Shown here: one piece after another, positions 15,001 to 26,800 of the stretch
Position numbering within the stretch: position 1 is the stretch's first letter
Layout: every line of letters begins with the position of its first letter
Source: Odiellus spinosus
Lineage: Eukaryota > Arthropoda > Arachnida > Opiliones > Phalangiidae
Length of the DNA stretch: 64,000 bases
Direction of reading: 5' to 3'
Assembly: GCA_963920705.1 (NCBI GenBank)
Contig: OY987227.1
Span: 15,401,434 to 15,465,433, forward strand
Program-made: the position numbers and the translations under genes
The notes under the pieces: model-generated
Databases searched by the model: none
What the model was told of the DNA's origin: nothing
What the model saw: only the letters and a program-made list of their open reading frames with translations

Positions 15001-18000
15001 TTATGCATGTTAAAGGTGCAATAAGGTTTCGGCGATGAAGGAGGGGGGAAATACATTAAGTTTTTATACACCCATGCGCTCTTGTTGTTAAAGACCACAC
15101 TAGTTTTATAACGCCTGGACTTTGAACACATTCAACACATAGTCTTAAGCCTGTTTTTTATTCGTGTGGTTTTGTATATCCGATTTTCAGATGGCTCATC
15201 TAATTATAGATAACGTAATTTTAAAGCTAAGCTAGATATTTTAATCTGACTGGATGCGCCACTCGATTGGCCAGAGAGCAACAATCTGACCAAAGGAGAA
15301 CATGGACCAAGGAAGTGGCCGCACAATGCTAAGGCTATTTGTAACTATAGAGTTGTTTTATAACGGCTGTATCAAATTTATCAGGTGCTAAAAACGCTGG
15401 CACACACCTTGCCGCGCCTTATGAAGGGAGCTGCCATTTTTTCCGTTCCCCTTAGTTTCGACCCCCCAATCCGCCATTTTGGTCACCCAGAAACGAGGTG
15501 GTAGTGGCTCTGCCTACTCGTTTCTGGGTTACCAAAATGGCGGATTGGGGGGGCGAACTAAGGGGAACGGGCAAAATGGCCGCCCCCTTCATAAGGCGCA
15601 GCAAAAAGTCTATAGTCATTCAATTATCGGAAAAATCGAACCCAAAATTAATCGAATAATTACTCCATGCTCTTTTGTAACAGATATTATATATAATCCC
15701 AATAAAAACGATGTTAGATCTAACCTGCTTGGATCAGATGCAATTCTTTCCAACCGTCGAATTTAAAAACCATTATGAAACCGGCACAGTTTTGGTTTAT
15801 GAAATTATTTAAAAACCGCGAAAAAGTTCTTATTTAACACGAGGCGTCAAAACACCGACTTCGAGTGACTGAGATCCGTTTTTACAATGAAAGGAAAGAA
15901 ATATTTCCTCTTAAAAACACCTTCAAGGTTCCGCGCTATGATGATAATGATAATAACAAATGGTATATACCCTACTCTACGTCACCCCCTCCCTCCCCCA
16001 AAACTAGTCAAATGTTTTGCCAAGAAATAAAGAAAAAATAAAACCTCAACTTTTTTCTCATCTGGAAAGAGATCCCGTTAGATAGGTATAATTGGGACAC
16101 TATTTAAATTGACCCCATCTCACAGTAGAAGGCCGATTTATGTATATACACCTACATGTATATACAAAACTACTTTATCACCTACGAGGTTTTAAATATT
16201 GCTTCAGCATTTGATAGTTTGTAAACTGCGCATGGTGCATTTTCTACAGTAGATAGAAGAGCGGTCAGCCGTGACCTTTGTCCAACGATAAGTAACCCTG
16301 AGTTTTTCAACCGTGTAGGTGGAATAATTTAAATTAGGCTTAGGTTCACTGTTTTTTCTTCCCCAATTAAGAATTTTCGGACTTTTTAACGAGGTTCCGA
16401 GACTCGCATATTTTACCTTTTAAAACCAACGATGCGGGCGGATTTCTTAGCTTAGATTAAATGAATTATGTTACCTTTCGAGGAAACTTTTCGTTCTCCC
16501 AAGGTTGTTAGGTTGAAGGTCACGTAAGGTTACCTTGGGTGTGTAAAACGCGGAAATAGGCATTTATGGTTTTGGTGAAAAACATTTTGTTTGTTTAAAC
16601 AATAGATGGGGGCATAAATTTATCATGGGTGGGAGAGTAATGGCTTTATTGTGAATGAGAACCAAAATTAGAACTTACGAAGGAACTGGTTTCAAACTGC
16701 AGCTTTACACATACCGGTAGTAGATATTTAGCGCAGGCTTGTGGTATTTACAATGTAAATTAGGTTATTCAAATAGAGAATTGGCGAATTTGTGAGTTAA
16801 ACATATTAAATTAAATAACAAATATTTACTAGTAGATTATGTCGAAATTAGATGTTTTTCACTCTTTTGAAACTCGTTCCTATGCTCCTTCTATGAGGTT
16901 CACTAAGATATGCGTCCAACTCTAGTGAATGAAGCGAATATGGGGGAGTTAAAGTAAAACCCTTCCTATTCCAAAGGCTCTATTTTATTACATCGCGAAT
17001 ATATTTACTAAAATTTATAGATACTCTGGCGCCGTCTCTCGCTAATATTTGGAAGCTTAAAAGCGCGGGAAAAATTTTGGAGGGAAATTCAAGCGTCTAA
17101 AAACGAAGACACGACAAGAGGGATGAAAAAGTTAGATGTTTTTGGTCCCGGTATTTGGCAAAATGGCATAATTTGGACAGGTTAATCAATAAGCTATCTT
17201 TCACGCTACTATTAATACGTGTTTAATCATTTTAATAAAATATTTTATTTAACTGGAAAAAGCTTCAGTATTTTCATTCTTAAAGGCTCTTTCCCCTCTA
17301 GAAACCTCAGTTTCAAAATCCTATTCAAAATCCTACAGCCTGGCTTTGGTTGTATATAACGTATTCTGCTAATCAAAAAAAGGAGGCTACTTTAAAGGGG
17401 CTCTAAATCACAGGTATCTTTAATGTCGCGTATTTTAGGCCACCTTTTTGGCTCAATTTTTTTATACTTGACGCTTGTAGAAATGTTCCAACTCTGTGAC
17501 GCGTAAACATATTACATAAAAGCGTAATGACGTTCTTGTGACCTCCCTATTTTCTATTAAATGACATTATATAGAAAAAGTCATTTCAAAAAATAGTCAC
17601 CAGGCATAAGACATAACATTAAAGTAAACAATCCGTGTCTCTCTCCAAGAAATGTCATAATAAAAAGCCGGATTTTTCTGGTTTTCATTTTTTGTTTAGA
17701 AAATCGGTCTGACGCTCATTAAACCAAGAGAAAAACGCATATTTTCCCGTCTAATAGCTCGGACAACTCCGCCTACACGCGTATAGTAAGGCTTCGAAAA
17801 ATACCACAATTCGGGACATAAAAAGAAATTTGAAAGATGAATGCGCTCACGTGCTTATAATATCCTAAATTAATATATAAATACAAAGTATAAATGAAAA
17901 ATAAATCACGTTATTTTACTCATTTTAAAAACATTAAGTACGCCTCGATGGTTACGGAATTTTATGGACAGAAATTGAAAGAAATTTTTGTCAAATTATT

Positions 18001-19882
18001 TCCAAGGGCACGTCTGGAATTACAACACCGGAGATGCGCCAACCAAAAGAGGTTAAAATAAAATTATTACTAATCAAAATCATTTCTTATATGAATGATT
18101 AATGAATAAGTAAAAATTAACTTTATACACTTGAAAAACGGTGAGTTGTTCCTATTTATCATCTAAGGAATCTAAAAATTTAGACTTATAAAATATCTTT
18201 AAGCATATTATTTCTTTATTTTAAAGTGAGGCTGTCATTATTTTTCCCGAAGGCCTATATGGATTATATTTTTCAGTTTTCTCATACTATTAAAAACCAT
18301 TTTCAAATTCTTGCCATTTTTTTAAGGTAATTAACGTTAATTTTCATATGAAAGGTAGGGCTTTCTGCATTAAGTACTCTCCCGAAAATTCTACTCGAAT
18401 TATATTTCGAGCTCATGAAAAATCTACTTTAATATGCATGGGTCATTTTGAGCATTATATACTCATCCAAGCTTCCAGTATCAAAGTTCTTCCTCAAAAT
18501 TGGGGGTTGGTTCGCCACAAATCTACTCTTTTCTGTTACCGTTTTAAAACTGCATATATAAAAAGGCACGTTCTTATTAACGAGAGTTAATTTGACCTCC
18601 TGATTTGAACCCAATCGAAAAATAATCGAAAGTGTGCCATTTTGGATGATAACCGAAGATAAAATACTATAGGAAATACCTTAACAAGGGTACGCGCGTT
18701 CTTGAACAGAAGATACTAAAGATGATTTTAAAACTAGTTTTCTTTCAACTTTATAATAAAAGTATGTCAAAATTTCGCCTCAGGGTTACACATTGCCCGC
18801 GATGAAATATTAGTGTTCGAGAAAGTTAAATTAATAAAGGGGGTATATCAAAGATAAGCGCGTTTAAGTATAGTTATAAGGAAGAAATAAAAGTAAAAAG
18901 TTTACAGCCTTCAGCGATTTTAGTTTAAAAATGTCGAACATATAACACTAATACGATAAGAATTTTAAGATATTTGAACTCACCCCGTACTGTAACTCCC
19001 AGACGTCCGGCGTCTTCCTGTCTATGACGCACTTCCGGTTCGGTGTCGACGCGAGTTTCCGGTAATTGGTCTAATAAGTCCATAGATATTCGTTTACGCG
19101 AAGTTGAGCCCATAGGTTTAACCCATAGTTCACCACCACCACTGCCGCTGGAAGTATCCTGACCCCGCGAATCAACTTGGAGGTCATATTCGTTAGGGTT
19201 CAAATAACTGGCCCTCTGGTTTCTTCTGAGCGATCCTCGTTGATAAACGGAATGACTGCGAGGCAACGGTGGTTTCCCCGTCACTACGGGCTCCAATGAA
19301 GTACTTCCGGGGGGTGGTTGTTTGTACAATGCGGGTAATTCTTCGTCCAGAGCGCGGTAGGACAGGGGTCGAACTTGACCCGTCGCGGCGGACAACGCGA
19401 AGATTCTATAAGTAGCAGGAGGTGATTCCGTGGTTTCAATGGGACGATACTGTATAATAAATGCAAAACCATAATAGTTAAAAAGTAGAAGTTTCAATGT
19501 CCCAGAAAATGTTTGGTTAACGTTAATTGTTCTGACGGATAAGATTGAAAAGATTTATTTTAAAAGTTTTAATCGTTTGTATAGAAGAAAAATAAGGTTT
19601 TCTGACAAAGGGGAGTTGAAACACTTGTCGGATTTCGCATGGAATTTGTAAGCAGCGTAAGCCTTTATTTATACTCGAATTGGTTTTCACAAAAATACTA
19701 TATCTAACTGCAACTGGTGGCACTCCCTTTAAAAGATGGTAAAAATACTTTTAATATCTTACCTCGTTTGGATATCCCGAAACATTTCCGGAAACCTGCT
19801 GATGTAGAGATTTGGACCTGACAAGGTTGTACTTCCGCCAAGGAACTACAGACGTTCCTCCGGGCATCATGGCGGCGCACAT
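1..19882 (-). CDS. Unrecognised long proline/serine-rich protein, 3'-partial, six exons seen
   Basis: I do not recognise this family. Exons inferred from splice sites, all in phase: 19763-19882, 18984-19449, 1848-2350, 447-951, 208-369 and 170 to the left edge, giving about 640 residues so far. The start is the ATG at 19882, with further in-frame ATGs at 19870 and 19867. The product is low-complexity and looks intrinsically disordered: an arginine/serine-rich stretch, a poly-proline run in exon 3 (LPPPPPPLDY), an Asn-7 run coded by ATT/ATA-type repeats, Ser/Thr-rich segments and acidic clusters. The motif VVPW occurs twice (VVPWRK near the N-terminus, VVPWSP in exon 4). No transmembrane segment, signal peptide or catalytic motif was seen. 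Composition suggests a cytoplasmic scaffold or cytoskeletal adaptor, which is inference only. The intron between exons 2 and 3 is about 16.6 kb and may hide further exons, although exons 2 and 3 join directly in phase 1. The last intron seen would be only 37 bp. Confidence 0.7.
1971..1993. repeat. Trinucleotide run coding poly-Asn in exon 3
   Basis: A TTATTA-type trinucleotide run inside coding exon 3 of the left-hand gene. On the minus strand it reads as seven consecutive asparagines (context YPS-N7-KYV). The length is a multiple of three, so it can vary between alleles without breaking the frame. Confidence 0.75.
2351..6758. other. Intron sequence, left part, no gene seen
   Basis: Non-coding part of the long intron of the left-hand minus-strand gene. 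It holds an A-tract (about 3463-3490), a second A-tract at 6355-6375 and AT-rich filler. A segment at 5205-5265 is an inverted match to 13965-14005 (shared core: the plus strand reads CCTGTAGCTTTGAATGTAC, the other copy has the reverse complement with few changes), so it is part of a dispersed repeat. The open frames here are short and show no splice or protein character. Confidence 0.6.
6759..7932. repeat. 14-bp tandem satellite, about 84 copies
   Basis: About 84 head-to-tail copies of TTTTTCAAATCATG. The array is almost perfectly uniform; the one variant I saw is a T-to-C change near 6889. Uniformity points to recent expansion or strong homogenisation. The unit has no stop codon in any of the three forward frames, so all three frames stay open for more than 400 codons, each giving the same 14-residue repeat. 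I take these as artefacts of the repeat rather than genes: there is no start context, splice context or conserved protein character, and the array sits inside an intron of a gene on the other strand. Confidence 0.97.
8392..8456. repeat. 7-bp minisatellite (CTTCAGA)n
   Basis: About nine copies of a 7-bp unit, ACTTCAG, with one variant copy carrying CTTCTGA. It is followed within 20 bp by two short hairpins (8476-8508 and 8514-8526). Confidence 0.9.
8474..8526. repeat. Two adjacent short palindromes
   Basis: The first stem is AGCTAGAACCTATA pairing with TATAGGGTCTAGCT around a 4-base loop. It is followed by AAGAGAATTCTCTT, a perfect self-complementary palindrome. There is no gene context, and function is unknown. 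Confidence 0.6.
9280..9645. mobile_element. Palindromic MITE-like element, copy 1
   Basis: A long imperfect palindrome. The inner arms (about 9378-9445 and 9470-9537) are nearly perfect reverse complements carrying AATAGGCTTAGCTTGATTCA. The outer arms continue with CGTTTAAATAGGCCTAATCC (left) matched by the complement of GGACTAGGCCTATTTAAACG (right). No coding capacity. A diverged second copy lies at about 10600-10985. I read this as a non-autonomous foldback DNA element; no clear target-site duplication could be assigned. Confidence 0.8.
9646..13140. other. Intron sequence between repeats, no gene seen
   Basis: Apart from the palindromic element at 10600-10985 this stretch is AT-rich intron of the left-hand gene. 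A-tracts lie at about 11754-11776 and 12575-12592. A segment AAGGTGCAATAAGGT at about 10510 recurs near 15013, and GAACACTTTTACAG at about 10560 recurs near 59700 and inverted near 29570, so parts of old dispersed repeats are present. Confidence 0.5.
10600..10985. mobile_element. Palindromic MITE-like element, copy 2
   Basis: Same family as 9280-9645. Both arms share the blocks ATTTAAATAGGC, AATAGGCTTAGCTTGATTCA and ACGATAAGAAATCGATAAAC, and the right end shares TTAGGTTGCATTCTCC with copy 1. The centre differs completely from copy 1 (a separate hairpin built on CAGCGACCAAT / ATTGGTCGATG). This suggests arms conserved for mobility around a variable core. Confidence 0.75.
13135..13435. repeat. 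Direct repeat of ~140 bp, two tandem copies
   Basis: Two adjacent diverged copies (about 13135-13275 and 13290-13435). Both share the order: TTTTGCCCCTTGAAAATCAT-like start, CTTTGACTGTACAA or CTTTGATTGCGCAA, then GTCTGCTAAG/CTAAC-AAGAAAA and AGATAGTCCCTTTAAA at the end. A third, more distant copy lies at about 17295-17400 (CCTCTAGAAACC..., CTTTGGTTGTATA, TCTGCTAATCAAAAA, CTTTAAAGGGG). The family is unidentified. Confidence 0.65.
14021..14299. mobile_element. Tc1/mariner-like MITE with TA flanks
   Basis: A 279-bp element with perfect 14-bp terminal inverted repeats, GTCCTGGTCGATTT, flanked on both sides by TA, as expected for Tc1/mariner-type insertion. Internal inverted blocks include GCCATCTTTTTGTAGT paired with ACTACAAAAAGATGGC, and a central CCAACGC...GCGTTGG stem. 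No coding capacity. The family is assigned only from the TA flank and overall form. Confidence 0.75.
15414..15599. mobile_element. Foldback hairpin, 83-bp arms
   Basis: Left arm 15414-15496 and right arm 15518-15599 are near-perfect reverse complements around a 21-bp loop. Arms contain CCCAATCCGCCATTTTGG and its complement CCAAAATGGCGGATTGGG, and they end in GCGCCTTATGAAGGG / CCCTTCATAAGGCGC. GC content is much higher than in the surroundings. Transcription would give a strong single hairpin. The best reading is a foldback MITE; a source of hairpin small RNA is possible. Confidence 0.85.
15600..18983. other. Intron sequence, right part, no gene seen
   Basis: AT-rich filler up to the exon starting at 18984. 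The third copy of the 140-bp repeat sits at about 17295-17400. No convincing exon was found on either strand. Confidence 0.5.
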
Positions 19883-22800
19883 GTCACACTCAAGGATATC
19901 CCATTTCCAAATAGTTAATTTTTAAACTCTGTAAAATATATATACTTAAATTATAAAATGAAAATCGGTGTATTGAACCCTGCCTCCCTGCGGTTTAAGG
20001 AACTGAAGGAACTACTGCTTCTAAATCACGACTTTTAGATTCAGAAGAACGATAATAATTCTCTCGATAACACATGATTTAGCGACAAAACATCGAAGCA
20101 CGCAATGTCCTTTAGACTCTACGTGAAATATATTAAGGGCGTGTGTAAAAAAAATTCACCCTCTAGTTTTGATTAATTCGACTGCGTATTTTAGAATGAT
20201 CGAAATTATCATTAAAAAACCTGTTTTTCAACGTGAATTTAAATCATTTTACCCTTGCAAATTCGCTATACAGTCCATCGGGCAAGTGTTATAGACCCCT
20301 AGGTCCTAACGTCCTAATGTTAGCCGAAGATCGCGTGACTATAATATTTGACGGAAATCCAAAATCGGTCAAAACGCGAATATTACCAAAATTACGCAGG
20401 TGAGAATTTTTGAAATGTTTTCTCACAGACAACTCGAATGATATCTACCCTAGAAAAACTAACCACATCTACGCGGTGTACCCTTATACTATCTAGAAAA
20501 GCGGTCGATATACTTTGAGAACTTTTAAAAACCTTGTTCAAGAAAAACCAAATAAAAAAATAAAACTATCCAGGAAAACTTTGTAGAAATGGTACTTTTT
20601 TTATTTTGATAATGTACGCCCCCTATATAATACTGACAAAGTTCTGTCTCTTTTTTTCGAACTGACTAAACTCTAGAATCTAAAGTGGTCGCGGGGGTGG
20701 AATTTGGAAAAGGTATAAGAGACTACTATCTTCGAATTTAAGCCTACCTTGTAGAAAAGCTCGCGTAGAAAAAACCGCGAACTTTTGGTACAAACCGGCG
20801 CGAAAAAAAAATATCACAAACTGATCACTAATGCAAAGTTTAGTATGGGTCGTTTTCGAAGCCGAGCCAGTTGGGGGGCTAATGGATTCAAGGAGGAATT
20901 TCTTTTTTTTTCTCTCTCAATTTCTTTCTTATGGGTTGGTAATTTGACACCGCGAACTAGTGGGTGTTGTTGTCTCTGACTAATGATTGAGAAAAGACTG
21001 AATTTACAGCTTTGGCATCTTTTAAAGGATGGCTGCAAACAAAACAATTGATACAATTTCTGGCAAAAATGTTTACAGGCTTCATTTACTTCTTAATTTG
21101 AAAAGACAATGAATATCATCTAAATAAATCTTCGGAAGTTGTAGACTAAAAGATACTGTTTTTCTCTATGGACAAATACCACCAAATATACCAAAATAAA
21201 GTATACACTTTCTTAGAAGATAACCTTCGTTAAGCCTATTTTGGGGTCAACCTAAATCATTAAAATATCTTTGACGAAACATAGTTTAACTATAAAATAA
21301 CATCTTTGATATTAAAGTATATCAACAAGTTGCAACCTTATCCCTAAAATTAGGCTTATCGAGAAGGGTTAATTATTCAGATTTCAGATGATTTTGATTA
21401 CGTAGAACGGTAGGATACATACAGTAGTTTCACCTTCCCTTTAAACTATAATACGAGGGGGTAATACTAAACTCACGAAATAGAAAACGTATCGAGTTTC
21501 ACGTTCAAAGCTTAACCACAACCAGTTACGGCCGAACCAAATACGAACAACCTGACACGGTAAATATGTGATGGAATTTTGGAATTTCAACTCCTCTCGA
21601 GGGGGTCAAACCTAAAAATCTAGAATTTCAGATTGAAAAGGGCCATATCAACGAGAAAAACAACGGTAAAACCGTTAGAAATTAGTCACCCTTGACCTTT
21701 ACGTCTCCTTCCTCCACCCCTACAATGCCGAGTTTATTTAATTAAGTAATTAAAATCTTAATTACCCGAGACCGGTTCGTTGTCATGTTGAACTTGAAAT
21801 CGAACCACCACCTGAGAGACAGATAGGAGAGCGCGCGTTTTCGACTTTTCGTGGGAGTTGATCGTAAAACTATGGATGATGACAAAAGTTAGCTAGGTAA
21901 AATATCCTCGGTAAAGGAAACTTTTTTTTATTATTGTCCAATCCAACTATTACCCAAAAACGAGAGAAATTAGCCTTCATAAACATAGAAAAGAGAGGGG
22001 AAGTCACGTGACGCCTGAATGGGTTTCCGGGTCTACATGGCTGGTCTTGCGCGAAGTCAAATTTCGCTACTCGTTTTGGGAAAAAAGTAAAAAAACTCTA
22101 ACGCTTTTTTTCCATCCGCTCATATAATAGTCTGTTCAAATTATTAGTGTGAATACTTGCAAAGCTATGATAAGTAGTTTTCAAAGTGTCAGCCAGCTAC
22201 CTTCGTCTCCTAACACTACATTGACTCTAAGAAGTCGAGAATATTGTTGGGCTCATGGTCTCATTGCCTCCCTCCCTCTTTATCTATTCTGCATTTTATT
22301 ATTATTCATATTTTTGGCGGCCCCCGCCCCTTAAACCTCAAACGTAACTTTTTTTTACTGGATAATAGAATTTGCGTGGCTTACTCCTTTTTATAGCATC
22401 CTGGGAATTGGGATAAACCCATGGCTATTTTGAACCATCATTCCCTCGCCAAAACCATTAAAACTTGTCGATTAGTTCCACGAACCCGTGGAGAATCAAA
22501 TGATTATGACGATGAAAATATGTATGGTCAGAAAAATATTACATTTGTCTAATAAAAATAAAACTACGTTATTATTTAAGTCTTTTAAAGGGATAATGAA
22601 TTGATCAAACCTTTCTCAATCGATTTAAATCAATAACTTATTATCACAAAGGAAAAGGACCAGTTTTGCCTGTGACATAAAAAATTCTGTAGTAGGAAAA
22701 CTTCTAAATCAAGCTCCGATATCGTTGAAAAGGAGTTTTTTTTTTTGTTTTTTTTTTTGCCCTCCCACTCACAAAATTTGTTCATCTCTCTTCGATCTTC

Positions 22801-23530
22801 AATAAAATAGCTCGGGAATATTGTGCTTTTCAATCAAATGGACAGCTGATCATTTCGAATTTGATAAAATGAAACCCTTGTCGGTAGCTTGGGAATCAAT
22901 CAAATAGGAATATGCAGTACGATATCAAAGTTGAATCGATTTTTAGAGATAAAGAGAAACCCATAAAAAAATTCGCTCCAAAAACAGGGAGGGACCAAAG
23001 AGTGTATTTAAGGGGGGATTGTAATCTTGGCTGTATAAAGTTCAAACTCAATGGTAGCCTCGACAGACGAGGAAAAATGGTGGTTAGTGAAAAGGTTTAT
23101 AGCTTTATACTCGCGAGAAAAATATAGACGTTACAAGCCAATTTTTTAAAAACGTTAACTATCAATTGAGGAACTGGAAAAATTGAGATTATCCTTAGTA
23201 TTATCGCTATTATTTAAGTTAACCAACCTTAATACCCCCATAGTCCTAAAGCGACAAAATAACATTTGTTTTCTCTTCGCACAACAGTGCTAAAGCGTGT
23301 CGACCTAGCCTCTAAAGCGGCTATTAACGGTAATAAACGAGGAACTCAAACTTACATTTCCCTTCCATCCCCTCCCGAGATTTCTTAATCTCGTAACCAA
23401 ACGCAACCCGACATAAAATTGGTCTAAAAAGTCTACAGGTACCGAAATCCATAATAAATTCAAGACGACGACGCCCACGAGGCCACTGCTTCACCAAAAT
23501 CAAAGCGAAAGGGACAAGGGCACTGGAACG

Positions 23531-23572
<42 letters not shown>

Positions 23573-23832
23573 ATTTGTCTTCTTTAAGGAGGAAACATTT
23601 GAAGAATTTTTGACGAATTAATGAGATACCTTTTTGTATAAAAAAAAGTTAAATATATTACATAAGGTTAACATAAACGTCCGTTTGTAAAATAAATACT
23701 ATATAATTCGCGTCTTTGGTATAGGGAGGCAATAATTTAAAGATTTAAGGCAAAGGTGTTCAAGGCGATTGGTTGCGGGGCTGTTACTCTTTTTTTTTCT
23801 CTTCTGAAGATAAAATTTAGGCTTAATGATTT
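19883..23832. other. Intergenic region, no gene seen
   Basis: Lies between the 5' end of the left-hand gene (whose promoter should sit just right of 19882) and the 3' end of the F-box gene. It contains T-tracts, a 40-plus adenine run at about 23530-23572, and scattered TTAGGCTTA-type words (for example 21350). The longest open frames are 60-80 codons, without splice or protein character. Confidence 0.5.
23530..23572. repeat. Poly(A) homopolymer, over 40 bp
   Basis: An uninterrupted adenine run preceded by GGAACG and followed by CATTTGTC. It could be the tail scar of a retroposed sequence, but no recognisable body or target-site duplication was found. Confidence 0.9.
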
Positions 23833-26800
23833 TTAGTTAAATATGAGTTGATTGTAAAAGGATAAAAGGTAACACAGAGTTTCCCGGCAGTTGTTGGTGG
23901 TTCGAACGACGGTACCACGATCGGCTCTCTCGAAGTTGGACTTCACCAGTTCGAAGTATTTGCCGTCGCTCAAAACGAGACTATGAAGACGAAGACACTT
24001 GACGCGAATGGCGTCGATAGCTTTGCTACTACGATCGCTAAAACGTAAGGTTTCCATGTCCCATCGCATCTCCAGACGTTCCACGTTGGGACAATTGTTG
24101 GCCAGCGAGTCCACCAACGAGTCCACGTGAACCTTTTGGGTAATCTTTTGACAACAGCCCTCGGGCATTCCCATCACGAAGATTCTAATCAATTAAGGGA
24201 TTAAGGATCGCATTTTGATCATGGATATCAATATTGGTAGAAGATTTTTTACCTTCCATTCTTCACAAGAGGCAAAACAGCGGTCCAAAAAGGTTCTGTT
24301 AATTGCGGGATGCCGGACAATTGAAGACCCATCAATTGAGGACCTTGCACCTTGAGAACATTGAGCAACATCTCTTCCGAGATATTTTCGTTACGATCTA
24401 AATCTAAGGCGATAAGATTCTTGATATTTCCTTTCTCTACGAACTCTTTCATGACCGTATCGGTAAAACCGTCTTGTTGACCGGCGCTCAGATAGCGCAG
24501 CCCGGGCAGAGTGGTCAACAGGTCAATCAGACACTCGCTGGTCAAATCGGTGGCGGTGATGTCTAGTTCTAGAATGTTGGTCTTGTCCCATTCAACAGCC
24601 AAAACGTGCTCGCTTTGAAGGCCTTTGTATTAGCGTGATAAAATTATTATAATCCTAACGAGTGCGGAAGTAATTGTACTGCTATCACTGCTAAGTTAGG
24701 CTTAACGCAAGTTAGCTGACTTTACGAAAGAGCAGGGATTTTATATTTATCAAACAAATTTATCTAACAAAAAATAGGAAGGGTGGGCAATTTTCTAGAA
24801 TAAACGTTGTTTCTCAAGTCATCATCCGCCGGGGTTCGCTCCGAGCTAAGCCTAACTTCTGACGATAGGGAATTTGTATTGTATTGTTTAAAAACAAATT
24901 ACCAGTTTGCTGCATGAGCAACGTTTTGAGCTTCTTGCAACGCGACAGCAAAAGTTTAAGGACGGATCCAGTGAATTTTGTACAGAAATTTAGCGATAAA
25001 CATTCCAGTTGGGTGCAGTTGGAGCTGAGTGACTCAACGTGGCTGTCATCCACAAAAACGATCCCGTAAAGATTGACAACTCTTAAATTAGGGACGCAAC
25101 TCTTTAGCTTATGTATGTTGATGACTTCGTAAATTTCCTCTTCTTCTTCTCCCACATTCTCGTAAGTCCCTATGAATTCGAGATTAGAACTAAAATCTTC
25201 AAGTATCAATTCTGTCAAAGGAGAAATTACCTATTAAATGAAGAACTTCGAGACCATTGATGAAGTTATAAATCTTTCTCATAAATCCTTCCATGAAAAT
25301 GACCTCGGATAGACAAATACACATGACCCTCAATTTAGTGGGAAAATTTTGCAAGTCATTGAAGTCGTGCAACTGCATGGCTGTTGAGAAATCCAGCAAC
25401 ATATGGGTTAAATTGGGGCATTTGTTACCCAGTTCATGGAGAACTGTATGGGTGATTAGATCAATGGGGAGTTCGATGTAACGCAAAGAAGGACCTTTTC
25501 GAAAAAATACATTTAACAGAATATTAATTAAAATGGTTTAGTTAGTTTATTATGATCAATTTACCGAATCGAACCGATATGAGGGCTAACAGAGTCTCGA
25601 TGTTGGGCACATGAAGACCCGAAATTTCGCCCCTGAGTGAGACGTGTGTCCAAAGACGGGTATCGCATGATATCATGCGCCATTTCTTGCAAACCCTGGC
25701 CAACCGAGAGACTTGACGATGGGGCAAGTACGAAAAAATCTTCAGCAAGATTTTGTCTGGCAATTTTTCGATCGTCTATGGAGAAGTTGAAATTAAAACG
25801 ATGCAATTAAAAAATTATGAGAAATAATATTTCAAATCATATCTCTAAAAATAATATTAAAAATGTTATGAGAAACCAAGTTTCATAGCGTAGAGTCCAA
25901 ACTGAACAACACGGCCAATAAAAACTTTGCCTTATTAACAAAAAGCAGATATGTGTGTCTTTACAAAAGGATATCCTACAGAAAGTTTACCCAATTGATA
26001 CTCAGCAAGGCATGGGCGAACGAATAAATAAATACTCGCTATTTTTATGTAGTAGTATTAATTTGAAATACTTTAAAGCTCAATAAGAACATAACGTTAT
26101 AATAAAACGATCACAAAAAATGGTTTTTAAAGTCATCTTCACTAAAACGGGCTACACCGTCCCCTTCTTCATTCCCCCACCCACTGTGTTTATAGCTCTT
26201 CGGAGGAAGACTTCCTAAGGGTCCCTTTAAAGGGAGTATAAAGTTCTGGCCCAAGGTGGAATTTACAGCTTGACATCCCAGTCACTACGTCTAACAAATT
26301 CCCGTTTCGTTAGGAAACAAGACGTTGCGCGCGAAATTAATAGACTTTTTTCCGATTTGGTTTAACAAAAGCTTCATTTTGATCCCTAATTTTGTAAAAA
26401 TAACGAGAAGCTTTTTAAAGTAACATAACTTTATAGGGTGTTTTTTGGACGATAATATCCCACACAGGATTATACTTCTAAAATTGAATTTAAACCAGCG
26501 ATAAAGCACGAAAAATCTGCTAATAAAATATTTTCTCCTAAGCCTATCGTGTCAAATATTTGGCTTAGGCACCTTCATCCTACGACTGTAACAACTTTGG
26601 AAACAACTTTTTTCTCTGCTGAAAAACACTATATCGTTTAACAAGAAGATACTACTTTCTAAGATTGCAACTACATATACAAGCCTTATCCCTTCAACAC
26701 ACATACGCAAGGTTCCCTTCTAGTTTCTATTTTGGTGCTTCGAAGCCGGGTTTATATTTAGAAGAATTCTCTAAGCCGAAAAATAATGGCAGCGAAAAAA

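Noticed and set aside
23900-23912. GGTTCGAAC box resembling a tRNA T-arm
   Set aside because: It lies inside the F-box coding exon, and no acceptor or anticodon arm could be built around it. No convincing tRNA was found in the window.
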